This document shows positions 42,170-52,996 of a stretch of 64,000 nt of DNA, piece by piece. Made by a program: the position numbers and the translations under genes. The notes under the pieces are model-generated. The model ran no database searches. It saw only the letters and a list, made by a program, of their open reading frames with translations, and was not told where the DNA came from. This DNA comes from Timema cristinae (lineage: Eukaryota > Arthropoda > Insecta > Phasmatodea > Timematidae), in assembly GCA_039000515.1 (NCBI GenBank), contig JBCFYV010011135.1, positions 20,610,927 through 20,674,926 on the forward strand, written 5' to 3'. The first letter of the stretch is position 1, and the number at the start of each line of letters is the position of its first letter.

Positions 42170-42470
42170 ATGGATACCCTTTCTCTAAATCGAACCCCGA
42201 ACTTTCTCATCTTGTGGTTGACTCGGGACAAGTTGTTCATGAGCTCAAACCCAAATGAGGTTGAATAATTTTTATTGAGTTATATAAATATTTATCACAC
42301 CCTCCTTCGAGGGGAAAGTAAAGTTGTTGGTCCCATATTGGTGGTGGCATGTAAAAAGCATATCCCTGGAAAGTATATGAAAATACTTTTCCCAACCAAA
42401 TTGATAAATCCTTTTACTCTCGCTCATAGAAATTATCTTGTTCTGATATAATCAGTCTGTTCGTAGAAAG
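42170..42470 (+). mobile_element. SINE-IV copy 1 (tRNA-headed)
   Basis: TTGTGGTTGACTCGGGACAA and ATGAGCTCAAACCCAAATGA (worn B box) precede a body matching the 45-kb copy (GTTGGTCCCATATTGG; ATCCCTGGAAAGTATATGAA). The 3' end reads TTCTGATATAATCAGTCTGT. The tail differs from the SINE-I/II tail. Confidence 0.65.
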
Positions 42471-42540
42471 ATAATAGGTTACATAAAAAAATATCTTCCT
42501 ATTCTCAATTGTATGCTTCAGGTATTATTATTATTTCTGT

Positions 42541-42782
42541 TAATAGCACCGCGTCTTACTACCCGTTCGGGTTATACGCTAATGTCTAATGGTAGGGTGA
42601 TTATAGGATTTAATGGAGGACCTACAGTTTAACGTGGGATCCGAACCACGGTGGAGGCCTGGCGTCACACCCATTCACAAGTTGTGATTAATACACGTCT
42701 TGTCAGAGGTGAAGGAAGGGATTTAACCCGGACCCCAACATAGAAGACTGACAACTTACCTCTAGACAGCCAGGTAACCTAT
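42541..42782 (-). mobile_element. SINE-I, long form, with internal deletions
   Basis: On the minus strand: AGGTTACCTGGCTGTCTAGA (head), GGGTCCGGGTTAAATCCC (worn B box), long-form GACGTGTATTAATCACAACT, body GCCTCCACCGTGGTTCGGAT and intact tail. The region between B box and CCTTCCTTCACC is shortened, and part of CATTACACATTAGCG is lost. Confidence 0.88.
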
Positions 42783-43125
42783 GCTATATGTACAATCGAC
42801 CCTGGCTCATTGACTGATGACCAGAATATGTATGTACTGGACTAGACGTCAATTTCATATACAGGCTGAAAACCATTGTAACTACGGCAATGTCCACATA
42901 TAGAGAAACACATTTCCAATTAAAATAATTGCTACGATGAATTACACAGACTTTCTATCGCTTTTATTTTAAATATGCATTTGATAAAACTCGTAAAATT
43001 TGTGAAGTGAAATATTATGTATATACATTTTGTAGTAACACAACACCAAAGATCATAAATAAAATAGTATACACTGTTACTTACCCTACTCTATGAAATA
43101 ATAAATTAGGAACACTGATTATATA
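42783..43125. other. Spacer without recognised features
   Basis: Nothing recognised. Confidence 0.35.
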
Positions 43126-43129
43126 TATA

Positions 43130-43640
43130 TATATTTGCTTAAAGCTCAGAAATTATTGGTTTTATAAATATATTTCATATAAAATTATTTTATTTATAAG
43201 AGTACTACAACTTTGCTATGATAATCAATATTGTACTTCAAATATTTGTGGAAAAATAATCAAAAACAGAAAATTTCCCTCCTGTAAAGGACCCTAAAAG
43301 TAATTTTCATAGGATAATGAAATTTTTCATCTTTTTTATTAAGATAAATAGCGTCTAAATATAAAATTTGATAAAAATCGTTAGAGAGAATATTGAGATG
43401 ACTTATAAATTTTATTCTGATCTTAATTAAACTACCCTTCATTTTAGGGATAAATGTCTAATTCCTAAAACAACTCAGGTGACCTAATGAAAACCCCAGA
43501 TAACAAAGTTTGAGTCCAATTGGTAAAATATTTTCGACTCTAGTCTGAGTTACAAACAGGCAGACGGAAGACCTATGGCATTGCTATAAACCCCTCTTTT
43601 CCTTTCACGGGGGCCATGAAACATCAAATCTCGAATTCCA
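43130..43640 (+). repeat. R1 dispersed repeat, copy 1
   Basis: Shared landmarks with the other R1 copies: ATTATTGGTTTTATAAATAT, CTGTAAAGGACCCTAAAAGT, ACTACCCTTCATTTTAGGGA, CCCAGATAACAAAGTTTGAG, TCCAATTGGTAAAATATTTT, a CAGGCAGACGG word, and GGGGCCATGAAACATCAAAT. No protein is coded. A non-autonomous DNA transposon or rolling-circle element is plausible, but no ends were defined. Confidence 0.65.
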
Positions 43641-43821
43641 TTCCAATTTGGCTGTGTAACCTGATATATGGCGATACTATTGGATGCTCATAAAAATCTG
43701 AGGATTTACGCACTCCATTACAGACTCGGCCTGAAAATATGAGTGAAAAATTACCCTTAGCAAAAGACGATTAATGGATAGCTCTATGGTAAAGCATTGC
43801 CGTACGAAGCCATATAGTCCT

Positions 43822-44112
43822 ATTATTTCTTACTGCCCGTTCGGATTGTATACTTTTATGTGCTAATTGGGATGATGGTTTTTAGGTATTAAGGAGAACT
43901 ATATTTATGGGAAATGTACCCGCGGTTTACGTGGAATGAAAATGGAAAACCATTGTGGCAAAAACACACTTAGACAGTTTTCCCAAAATTGTTTTACACA
44001 CTCTCTCCATGCAAAGAAATGTACATTCCTTATAACCTTCCTACACCCTCACCATTAGTTTGAATAGTACAAAAAGGTATAACCTGAATGTATAATAAGA
44101 AGCAGCGTTAAA
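43822..44112. mobile_element. Inverted pair of decayed SINE-II 3' halves
   Basis: The left half (43822-43975) is a minus-strand SINE-II: TACTGCCCGTTCGGATTGTA, GAAATGTACCCGCGGTTTAC. The right half (43975-44112) is plus-strand: CACACTCTCTCCATGCAAAG, CACCATTAGTTTGAATAGTA, TATAACCTGAATGTATAATA. They meet near the body, giving a potential hairpin of about 130-bp worn arms. Confidence 0.6.
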
Positions 44113-44326
44113 AAATATATATGAAACGGTTACGAAATTATTAATTCATAAATAATTTATATTACAATACTTTTACAAAAAACTTTCTTGATCTTTTATC
44201 CTTGACCAAATAGCTAATTACTGTAGCATAAATCATCAGTGCTTCTATATTATTTTATTTCTAACTGCCTAGACGCAGTCCAACTCAACTATATCAAATA
44301 AAGATTTGGACAGTGTTAATCTCCTA

Positions 44327-44605
44327 GTTGACCTGTGGTCTAGGGGTAAGGTGTCTGACTTCTATGCTGGGGTCTGGGGTTCAATCCTCGGTCCCGGCAC
44401 AGATTTATCTGATTACCAAACCCTTCTTTCACCTCTGACAAGACATCTTGTGAATGTGTGGAATGCCAGGCCTCCACCGTGGTTCGGATTCCACGTTAAA
44501 CTGTAGGTCCTTCATTTCATCTCACAATCACCCTACCATTAAACATTAGCGTAAGTGCGTATAACCCGAACGGTTAGTAAGAAGTGGTGCTAATAATAAT
44601 ATAAT
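44327..44605 (+). mobile_element. SINE-I, full-length short-form copy
   Basis: Head GTTGACCTGTGGTCTAGGGG, B box GGGGTTCAATCCTCGG, junction GACAAGACATCTTGTGAATG, and tail AACCCGAACGGTTAGTAAGA with a short TAA run. The 66-codon frame over it is SINE sequence. Confidence 0.92.
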
Positions 44606-45050
44606 GATAGTGATTGTAATCTTCTCCTGACTGTTGAGTCCCCTAATTCCAACATGCGACTGTGATTGCGTGTTTTATTGTGGACAGACTTATGAGAATC
44701 CCGAGTTCGACAAACGGGTGCGAATATTTGTGATTCCGTTTTAGAGGAATTGTTTTAGCGTTTTGCGAAGGTTAGATTGTGGATACCTTTAGGGTAATAA
44801 CCTCTTTTAGTGGAACCAGCCATTATTAAATTTCCAACATCCCCGTAAGAGTAAATAAGAATGAAATAAGTAATATTTTTATATATTTTGGCCATTTTTA
44901 AGAATATAAATAGAAATTCTTGTTATAGATTAAACTTTAAATGATGGTTTTAGTAAAATATTTGAATCTGATTTTTGATTGTGACATCAATTTGGGATTC
45001 CGTTCTTTTTCTACGCTGCTGTGTGCGAATTTAATAAAAGTTATCTTTTA
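44606..45050. other. Spacer without recognised features
   Basis: Slightly GC-richer at 44620-44830; no frame or repeat recognised. Confidence 0.35.
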
Positions 45051-45051
45051 A

Positions 45052-45335
45052 TAGTTGGCCTTAGTGGTTTTGGGGTAAAGAACTTGCCTCAGAACTCGAT
45101 GATTACGAGTTCAAACCCAGTGAATTCAATTTATAAAAATCCATAATACAGTTTATTTTGGAGGGCAAGTATAGCATTTAGTCCCATGTAAATAGTGGCT
45201 TGAAAATAACCCTGGAAGGTATGTAAAAATAACCTAGCCAGAAAAATTGGTAGCCCTTTTCGATCCAACTTATAGAAATTCACGTGATCTGATATATTCA
45301 GTCGATTCAAATAAATAAATAAATAAATAATCTTT
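45052..45335 (+). mobile_element. SINE-IV copy 2 (tRNA-headed, AAAT tail)
   Basis: Head GGCCTTAGTGGTTTTGGGGT (A-box region) and ACGAGTTCAAACCCAGTG (B-box-like) precede a body shared with 42.2-42.47 kb (TTAGTCCCATGTAAATAGTG; AACCCTGGAAGGTATGTAAA). The 3' end TGATCTGATATATTCAGTCG runs into (AAAT)n at 45310-45331. It is the clearest SINE-IV copy. Confidence 0.75.
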
Positions 45336-45524
45336 ATTTCCCTATCGCTTAGAATAAGTAAAAAATAACTTGTTTTAGAAACTATAAATCAAGAACAATT
45401 CAACCCACTTCAATGGCCACATTGTTTAATGTGTCAAATCATAATATACATGGACTGTTGATTTAAGGAGGATCGTGGTTCAAATCCAGTATGTATGCTA
45501 GAGGTATTTTTATTAAAAAAATAT

Positions 45525-45650
45525 TTTTTTAATTTCCCCTAGAAGATAATGCTATTATAATTCCTCTAAATTTAACCTTACTAATCGCTACTACATTAGC
45601 GTAATAAGTTCATAGGCCTATAACACAAACAGGTGGAGCAAAAAATGGAA
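45525..45650 (+). mobile_element. SINE-II 3' fragment, old
   Basis: AATTCCTCTAAATTTAACCT, CTACTACATTAGCGTAATAA and TATAACACAAACAGGTGGAG follow the order of the SINE-II 3' half. Confidence 0.55.
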
Positions 45651-46355
45651 CATATAGTCAACCAATTAATAATAAATTTAATAGGAAAGGATATATCTGA
45701 CAACTTGGAATATTTTATCCCTACTTTCACGTATTTTCGTCAATTCATGTGATCTGAAATTATAGATATTTTGTGTATAGTAAACCTATCTAAAAATTAG
45801 CACTGTTAAAGGAATACATTTATATAAATTTCTACATTAAAAACATGATTTGTATTTTCTAAAAGTTATTTCTATTAAAGTTGTACTAAAAATATTTAAA
45901 CAAAAACATTTCTATAGCTCCAAGCTAAATTAATAATTTTGTTTCCTTATTCTTAGTTTGGGTGGAAAAATTTACGCGTTCCAGCTACAATACGTCCTAA
46001 CCAAGCTTTTATTTACATCTATTGATGAGGATTAGGTAGATAGAAATAAGAAATACTTACATTTGCATACAGTAGGAGTAAAAATCACTGAATCAATGAA
46101 CAAAGATTTGAAACAAAAACTTTTCGATAAATTTTAACCAATTTCAATACGAGTCCAACAGCCTATACTACATATTCACCAGCCTTTGCTAAACTAATTT
46201 AATTAACAATGACCATATGCACGTCATATGAGGTGTCAAATGCAAGGCTTACTACTGGCAGAACGGGCTACACAGAGGAAATAATCTTGACAAGAGGCTT
46301 TGTTCCCTGGCAACACTCCACTCACCGCCACTGGATAATGCATGGAGTGTTTAAA
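45651..46355. other. Spacer with a possible SINE-IV 3' remnant
   Basis: CATGTGATCTGAAATTATAG near 45745 resembles the SINE-III/IV 3' end. The rest is unrecognised. Confidence 0.3.
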
Positions 46356-46364
46356 CAATAACGG

Positions 46365-46450
46365 TAATTACGGCTGGTTCTGCCCGTAAGGCTAGCGGGT
46401 GTAATCTCTGGTCTACGGTTCAGAGTTTAAATACCGTTCAATGTCAACAC
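46365..46450 (+). other. Possible tRNA-like element
   Basis: GGCTGGTTCTGCCCGTAAGG and GGTTCAGAGTTTAAATACCG are spaced roughly like A and B boxes, and a fold is conceivable. Base pairing could not be tested here, and no second copy was found. Confidence 0.25.
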
Positions 46451-46455
46451 AATTG

Positions 46456-47335
46456 TTTATATTTTCCTTCGTTATTTTCAATAATCTCTGCAGAATAAAG
46501 ACTGTTGCATTTCCTTAAATTGGTAAATTAAAGGAACGCGAGAAAAGTTTACTGATTTAATAATTAATATAAATTTTATTGTTTTTGTTTAAATAAATCT
46601 AATATTTGTCCAGTATTGAACATAGGGTTTAGTTCTTTTCACAAAATGACCTCAACAAACGTTAAATATAGGTCAAAGGTGTCCTAGAATTTAATGACAA
46701 TTTTTTATCTTTATTTAAATATTTCTCATCTAACGCCTTTATGATCATGACAGACATTCAACAACTGTTGAAATCATCTGATATAAAAACTAATGGTACG
46801 GATTTCAGCACGAACTTTCTCGCTCTATTGTTAAAAATGGAGATATTTACCCAAAACTCGTTATACATGTGAAAGGAAAATAATATACATTAGAAAACCC
46901 AAACATAAATTGCACTATACTTACGTAGAACTTCTTTTAATTTCCGATTTTAAATTTTATAATTTTATTTTTAAAGAATCTTCTTATTTGTATGTTTGGA
47001 CCAATAAAAATGATCAATTTTGGGAACATAAGGGTGAAATTTCGAATTCTGGTTAAAATTTTAACATTTTATTAGACGTTTCAAATCGTCAGGTCATTGA
47101 ATTGTTATTAAATTCCTCATTTATAAATTTTTACCAATTAAAAATGTAAATATTGACTATTGAGTCTAAAATGGAGATAGATCATAGTTGTTCAAAAATT
47201 TCTCCTAAGAGGTTAAAGGAAAAATAACAATCTTTTTGAGAGACTTACTATATTTAATTGCTCTATGGCATTACAGAATTATTGCGTTAAACTTAAGTAG
47301 TATCTCTTTACAACTAAACCTCACATAATTGTATT
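46456..47335. other. Spacer without recognised features
   Basis: AT-rich; nothing recognised. Confidence 0.35.
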
Positions 47336-47339
47336 AATA

Positions 47340-47720
47340 CATCAGCCAATATCTCAGAAAATATTGGTTTTATAAAAATATATTTAAAAAAAAAGTTTTA
47401 TTTTTAATACTACTACAATTTTTCAATGATAAGTTATTTAGTGTCTCAAATATTTGTCAAAATACACAGATTTCCGCTTCTGTAAGGTACCCTAAAATAC
47501 ATTTTTATAGGAAAATGGAAATAGCCATTTTATTTATAAACATAATCACCGCCTAAATATGAATTGTAATCAAAAACATTATAGCCTATAATGAGAGAAT
47601 CTTTTTTTTTCTCTTTTCGTTTTTTATTTATATACTCTTAATTTTAGGGTCAAGCAGTCACACAGACAGATGACATTGCAAAACCCACTTTTTAGGGTTT
47701 GCGGTGTAATGAGATGTCGA
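47340..47720 (+). repeat. R1 dispersed repeat, copy 2
   Basis: Landmarks: ATATTGGTTTTATAAAAATA, TCTGTAAGGTACCCTAAAAT, CTTAATTTTAGGGTCA, CACACAGACAGATGACATTG and AAACCCACTTTTTAGGG. The part between the Lys-rich TTTTAGGGT and the ACAGACAGA word is shorter than in copies 1 and 3. Confidence 0.65.
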
Positions 47721-47789
47721 CATCCATTAACATTTCAGGTTAGATTTATTTTTACTGTCTCAATACTTTACCTTAAGTGTTCAAAAAGT

Positions 47790-47801
47790 TTATATATTTA
47801 T

Positions 47802-47862
<61 letters not shown>
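47790..47862. repeat. (TA)n-(TG)n microsatellite
   Basis: A long TA tract passes directly into eight TG dinucleotides between two R1 copies. Confidence 0.9.
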
Positions 47863-47864
47863 AA

Positions 47865-48345
47865 ATAAAATTGCGTGTATCTTGAAAGTTATTGATTTTA
47901 TAAAAATAGATTCCAAATAAAAGATTGTTATTATAAATAGACCTATATAATTTCAATGTTAAGTAGTTTCATATCTCAAATATTTACTGAGATATGATAA
48001 ATAAGTATTTACGCATCATACCAGAACCCTTAAGTCAGCAAATGCTGAGAAAATTGACTTTTTTTCCTCCTTCAATAAAGTAGCCTTAATTTTAGGGTTA
48101 GATATCCAATTCCAAAAACTCCTTGAAGCAACCCTATGATAACCCTAGATAACAAGTTTTAGCCCGATTGGTAAAATATTTTAGGTTCTAGTGTGAGGTA
48201 CAGACAGACAGACAAATAAACAAACGGAAATTCAAAAACCACTATTTAGGACTTTAGGGGTCATAAAACGTCAAAATTCATCAAAACCTTGAGTTAGATT
48301 TTTTAACGATCACAAAACTCTATCTACCTATAAGATAGAGAGAAA
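47865..48345 (+). repeat. R1 dispersed repeat, copy 3
   Basis: Landmarks: TTATTGATTTTATAAAAATA, CCTTAATTTTAGGGTTAGAT, CCCTAGATAACAAGTTTTAG, CCCGATTGGTAAAATATTTT, GTACAGACAGACAGACAAAT, GGGGTCATAAAACGTCAAAA and a terminal CTCTATCTACCTATAAGATAGAGAG-type short palindrome near 48321-48345, which may mark a 3' hairpin end. Confidence 0.7.
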
Positions 48346-49425
48346 TTAATAATTAAACTCTGTGTTTCTACTCAAGCAATATTTCATTCATTATCTCCAA
48401 TTAAATGTTTTTATATAAAATCTACAAAAATCTAACATTGCATTGCGTTTTCTTAAACTAGGGTGGAAGTAAACTTAAATCAAGGGAGTTTTTGTAATTT
48501 AAAAAAAAATATTTGTGGATGAAATAAATCAAATATTACTTCAGTAAGTATCTGAACTAGATAAATTGCATATTTTTATGAGCAATACGAAATTCGACGA
48601 AGATTCGCTTAACTTTATATATATTTTTTTCAAATTTGTTATTGACCATGACAAATCTTAGTTGAATATAAATGTATATTTAATTTAGTATCTATAAAAA
48701 ATATATTTTATTGCAACAAATTTTTATAAAAAAATTGCAATCTTAAAATATTCTCAAGTTTCCCAAAATAAAGCTCTATGTGTCATCCGATTGACCATTA
48801 CTGATGATATATGTAATTTATTTTATTTTTAAATAATTATGGTGCTCCTATCATTACCCTCCATAGTAATGCAAGTGAAATACCTTTAAATTTAATTTTA
48901 GATTGACAAATTTAGAACAATTCTTATAACTAATAAATATACAGTCGATATTTATCAATACAGTGGTTTTCATTAAGGTAAATAGCATACTAGGAACCAT
49001 ATACCATTAATGTATTTCTATTGGTGCCACAATGGTACTATAACATATCTGTGAAAAGGAGTGGATCTAAATGTATTTTTAAGGCCACAATTATTGCACC
49101 TATAAAAAAAACTTTCTGTTTTCGGTTAAAACTTCGGTATGTTCAAAATATATATCATTGGTAAAATATGGATGTCAACTAACACAATAATGAATTAATG
49201 GCTGGTGGTGGGTATCGTGTCTCTGTGGTTGAGTTGGGCTACACCAGAGGCCAGTAAAAGCACTTCAATACATCTGGTTCTGGCGTGTCAGCCGCTGTGA
49301 ATAGCCATGCTTACTTTCACCAGCCCGGTATTGTTCTCTTGTATTGAGAATATTGCTTCGGAAAAATTACCAGCTCTATTTTCATCACTTACTCTTGGGT
49401 AGTCAATTTTTTTACTATTATTTTT
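48346..49425. other. Spacer without recognised features
   Basis: AT-rich; a GC-richer patch at 49200-49345 starts GGCTGGTGG and includes CACCAGCCCGG, a short inverted repeat. No gene or repeat recognised. Confidence 0.35.
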
Positions 49426-49427
49426 CA

Positions 49428-49955
49428 TCACCACGTCTTACTACCCGTCGTTTTATATGCCTAAGTACTAATAACGACCCGCCTCGATGGCGTAGTTGGC
49501 TAAAGCGCTTGTTGTGTTGAGCTCGACTGCTGAGGACGGGGAGATAGAGGTTCGAATCTCGGTCGGGCGAACTGGGAGTGGTTTTTCCTACATGTTTTCC
49601 TCTCTCCCTCCACGCAAATGCAGGTTCACTTCCTCTAATTCAACCTTCCTAATTCCTAATCCATTAGTGTAATTAGTACTTAAGCGTATAACCGAATGGG
49701 TAGTAAGACGTGGTGCTAAATACTAATATTATTATTAATATTATTATTAATAACGCTGATAGTTTTAACCATAAGGACGGTTACATTTAGAGGAAGTGTG
49801 CCCGTGTTTGCATGGAGGGAGAGTGGAAAACAATTTAGGAAAAATACCCTTAGTAATTAGACCTTACTAACGTTGATCTGCCAGTCATTGGCAGTCTATT
49901 TCACTTAGAGAATAGTGCATTAGACTACGTGGTCAAACGAAGAGGTCAGCAGTCA
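49428..49955. mobile_element. SINE-II nested inside an older SINE-II
   Basis: An old minus-strand SINE-II is split. Its tail (ACCACGTCTTACTACCCGTC, 49430-49480) lies left, and its body (GAAGTGTGCCCGTGTTTGCA, 49790-49950) right, of a younger full plus-strand copy (49484-49740: GGCGTAGTTGGCTAAAGCGC, GAGGTTCGAATCTCGG, tail TATAACCGAATGGGTAGTAA). TAATAACG on both sides of the younger copy is the likely target-site duplication. Confidence 0.8.
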
Positions 49956-50685
49956 GTTTTTTAAATATTTTTGTCCAGTGCGCCGAACAAAATTACTCAC
50001 TCCTTTACCTAAAAGTGGATACATTTACTTATTGTTCGTAAGATTTGTAAAATCAAAGTTATTTACAATTTTACAGAATCTTAGAATAAAAATTAAATAA
50101 TTTTTTTTAATAGAAATATATAGATGAATATACATTGTTACAGAAACCCTATTAAATATTTAAATAACACTGTTCACTAAAGGGCATAACAGCTCATCAC
50201 GCTTGTTAGCGGACAATGTTTATTTTAAATGTTCTGTTGTTTCTAATTTAGTTATAGTTTTACTTACAATTTTTACTTTTATAACTCTACAATAACCATT
50301 TTCGATAGTCTTTGGATTTGGTGTTCAACCATTTTTCCAATCTAACCAAGAAATAAATTATTAATTTTATTATATGCATATCTTTCAAGACCTTTCAACA
50401 CTATTCATCCTCCCATTTTAGATATTATAATTTTACGACTTTTTATGATTGAATTTATTGTATAGGGTTTCCCTAAATTTTTAACGTCCCAGACCTCCAT
50501 TTTAAATATATTTTCTTACAACTCAGAAACTTAAGGTTTTAAAAAATTACACTTCATTTAAAGAATTTTAAAATTTGGTAACGGTAAGTTAATTCATATC
50601 CAAAAGAGTTATATAAAGATATGAGATAAATGAAGATTTCCATCCATGTATAGTTTCCGCTAAATCCCTTTATCAGGAATAATTA
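49956..50685. other. Spacer without recognised features
   Basis: AT-rich; nothing recognised. Confidence 0.4.
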
Positions 50686-50687
50686 TT

Positions 50688-50729
50688 ATATATATATATC
50701 GAAATTTAATATTAACTATTAATATTTAA

Positions 50730-50769
<40 letters not shown>

Positions 50770-50775
50770 TATATA
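50688..50775. repeat. (TA)n tracts
   Basis: Two TA runs, the second about 20 repeats long, directly left of the large palindrome. Confidence 0.85.
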
Positions 50776-50780
50776 AATTG

Positions 50781-51278
50781 TTTCACACACTCCCTCCACA
50801 AAACTGCAGTTGCAATTCCTCTAAATTAATATATTCTGATTACTATTATATTAGTGTAAATTTTATATAGACGTATAGCCCGAATGGATAGTAAAGATGA
50901 AGAAATGTAATAACCTAATTAAACTAAAACTACTTGGTGTCTAGGTTTTCAGTAAATTCCCAAATATATGTTTAAAATAATCTATTTAATTATAAAATTA
51001 AGGGTAGTTGATTTAAATACATTTTTTCCTCTTTTTTGGTATAAATAAACTACCCTTAAATTTATAATTAAATAGATAATTTTAAACATATATTTGGGAA
51101 TTTAGCTGAAAAACTTGGATACCAAGTAGTTTTAGTTTAATTAGGTTATTATATTTACTATCTCTGCTATCAATTTGGGCTATACGTCTATATAAAATGT
51201 ACACTAATTTAATTGGGATCAGAATATATTAATTTAGAAGAATTGCAACAGCATTTTTTATGGAGGGAGAGTGTGAAA
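50781..51278. repeat. Long palindrome, arms about 228 bp, spacer 42 bp
   Basis: The left arm (50781-51007) begins TTTCACACACTCCCTCCAC and ends TTAAGGGTAG. The right arm (51050-51278) begins CTACCCTTAA and ends GGAGGGAGAGTGTGAAA. The arms match through most of their length, with scattered mismatches and small indels. Each outer arm contains a decayed SINE-II 3' half (TATAGCCCGAATGGATAGTA left, complement right), so the unit that was duplicated included a SINE-II. Confidence 0.88.
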
Positions 51279-51395
51279 TCATTAAGGAAAAAATCATCCT
51301 AAGTATTTCCGATTGGGAACAAACCCTGGTCTCTCAGTATTAAGGAAGGTTAGCATATTGTGAGATTGGGGTTCTAGATTATGTAGCCACTGAAT
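51155..51395 (-). mobile_element. SINE-II, old copy continuing beyond the palindrome
   Basis: The minus strand shows tail, TGCAACAGC-type body and, right of the palindrome end, AATCATCCTAAGTATTTCCG and GGAACAAACCCTGG (worn B box). Only this arm retains head sequence. Confidence 0.55.
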
Positions 51396-51760
51396 TTTGG
51401 TGGTTTGTTTATTAAAATGTATTGATAAGACATTTATAAAGTCTAAAGCATTATCCTCGCTTTAGACTAGATCATTAATGATATTGAGGAGGTAGGGGTT
51501 TGGATCTCTTACCATTTAATTGGTTTGTCTTACCAGGATTGTTTACCAATTTATCTCAATACTTTTATGGATTTATTTTTATTAGGTAGGCCTATCTTCA
51601 TTATAACTTTTTAATCGAGAGATTACTATACTTAAGACTTAAACATATTAATTAAATAAAATCTTTCATAATACATTCTTTTTCTTACTTTCTTAATACG
51701 TTTTTACTTTATATCACTAGTATCTCGAACGTTCATTAGCACTGTTATAAAAGGAAGCCA
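51396..51760. other. Spacer without recognised features
   Basis: AT-rich; nothing recognised. Confidence 0.35.
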
Positions 51761-51764
51761 CCTT

Positions 51765-52660
51765 CTATATCTTGAGCTAGTTGTATCGAGTACACCTGAT
51801 TACATCCTATCCCTATCTTGAGCTAGTTGTATCGAGTACACCTGATTACATCCTATCCCTATCTTGAGCTAGTTGTATCAAGTACACCTGATTACATCCT
51901 TATCCCTATCTTGAGCTAGTTGTATCGAGTACACCTGATTACATCTTATCCCTATCTTGAGCTAGTTGTATCGAGTACACCTGATTACATCCTATCCCTA
52001 TCTTGAGCTAGTTGTATCGAGTACACCTGATTACATCCTATCCCTATCTTGAGCTAGTTGTATCGAGTACACCTGATTACATCCTATCCCTATCTTGAGC
52101 TAGTTGTATCGAGTACACCTGATTACATCTATCACTATTTGAGCTAGTTGTATCGAGTACACCTGATTACATCCTATCACTATCTTGAGCTAGTTGTATC
52201 GAGTACACCTGATTTACATCCTATCCCTATCTTGAGCTAGTTGTATCGAGTACACCTGATTACATCCTATCCCTATCTTGAGCTAGTTGTATCGAGTACA
52301 CCTGATTACATCTTATCCCTATCTTGAGCTAGTTGTATCGAGTACACCTGATTACATCCTATCCCTATCTTGAGCTAGTTGTATCGAGTACACCTGATTA
52401 CATCCTATCCCTATCTTGAGCTAGTTGTATCGAGTACACCTGATTACATCCTATCCCTATCTTGAGCTAGTTGTATCGAGTACACCTGATTACATCCTAT
52501 CCCTATATTGAGCTAGTTGTATCGAGTACACCTGATTACATCCTATCACTATCTTGAGCTAGTTGTATCGAGTACACCTGATTACATCCTATCACTATCT
52601 TGAGATAGTTGTATCGAGTACACCTGATTACATCCTATCCCTATTTTGAGCTCGTTATAT
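51765..52660 (-). repeat. 46-bp minisatellite, about 20 units, LINE-C derived
   Basis: Plus-strand unit: CTATCTTGAGCTAGTTGTAT plus CGAGTACACCTGATTACATC plus CTATCC. Most units are identical or differ at one or two bases; a few have 1-bp indels. On the minus strand, the best frame of each unit gives a QLAQDRDRM-like peptide; the diverged 58-kb copy gives NEVDWTELSQDK. This is the terminal segment that follows the GKRPVGRP and DLK..G parts in LINE-C. The intact GKRPVGRPK piece lies next to the array on the same strand (53.0-53.2 kb). Confidence 0.93.
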
Positions 52661-52671
52661 CCCTACCACTT

Positions 52672-52681
52672 TACTACACCC

Positions 52682-52716
<35 letters not shown>

Positions 52717-52996
52717 GCACCGCGTCTTGCTACCCGTTCGGGTTATACGCATTTACGCTAATGTGTAATGGTAGGGTGATTGTGAGATGAAATGAAGGAC
52801 CTACAGTTTAACGTGGAATCCGAACCACGGTGGCGGCCTGGCATTCCCCACATTCACAAGATGTCTTGTCAGAGGTGAAGGAAGGGTTTGGTAATCGGAT
52901 AAATCTGTGCCGGGACCGAGGAGTGAGCCCCGGCCGCCAGCATAGAAGACCGACACCTTACCCCTAGACCGCCTGGTCATCTACTACACCCTATTA
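52672..52996 (-). mobile_element. SINE-I, full-length short-form copy, 15-bp target-site duplication, inside LINE-C
   Basis: TACTACACCCTATTA flanks it at 52672-52686 and 52982-52996. On the minus strand: head GACCAGGCGGTCTAGGGGTA, B-box region GGGGCTCACTCCTCGG (mutated), short-form junction, GCCAGGCCGCCACCGTGG variant, and intact tail with about ten TAA repeats. It separates the 46-bp array from the rest of the LINE-C piece, so it is younger than both. Confidence 0.95.

Noticed and set aside
51765..52660. CRISPR array or centromeric satellite
   Set aside because: The 46-bp units are contiguous with no spacers. A block of about 20 units flanked by LINE-C remains is a local minisatellite; nothing shows megabase-scale satellite.
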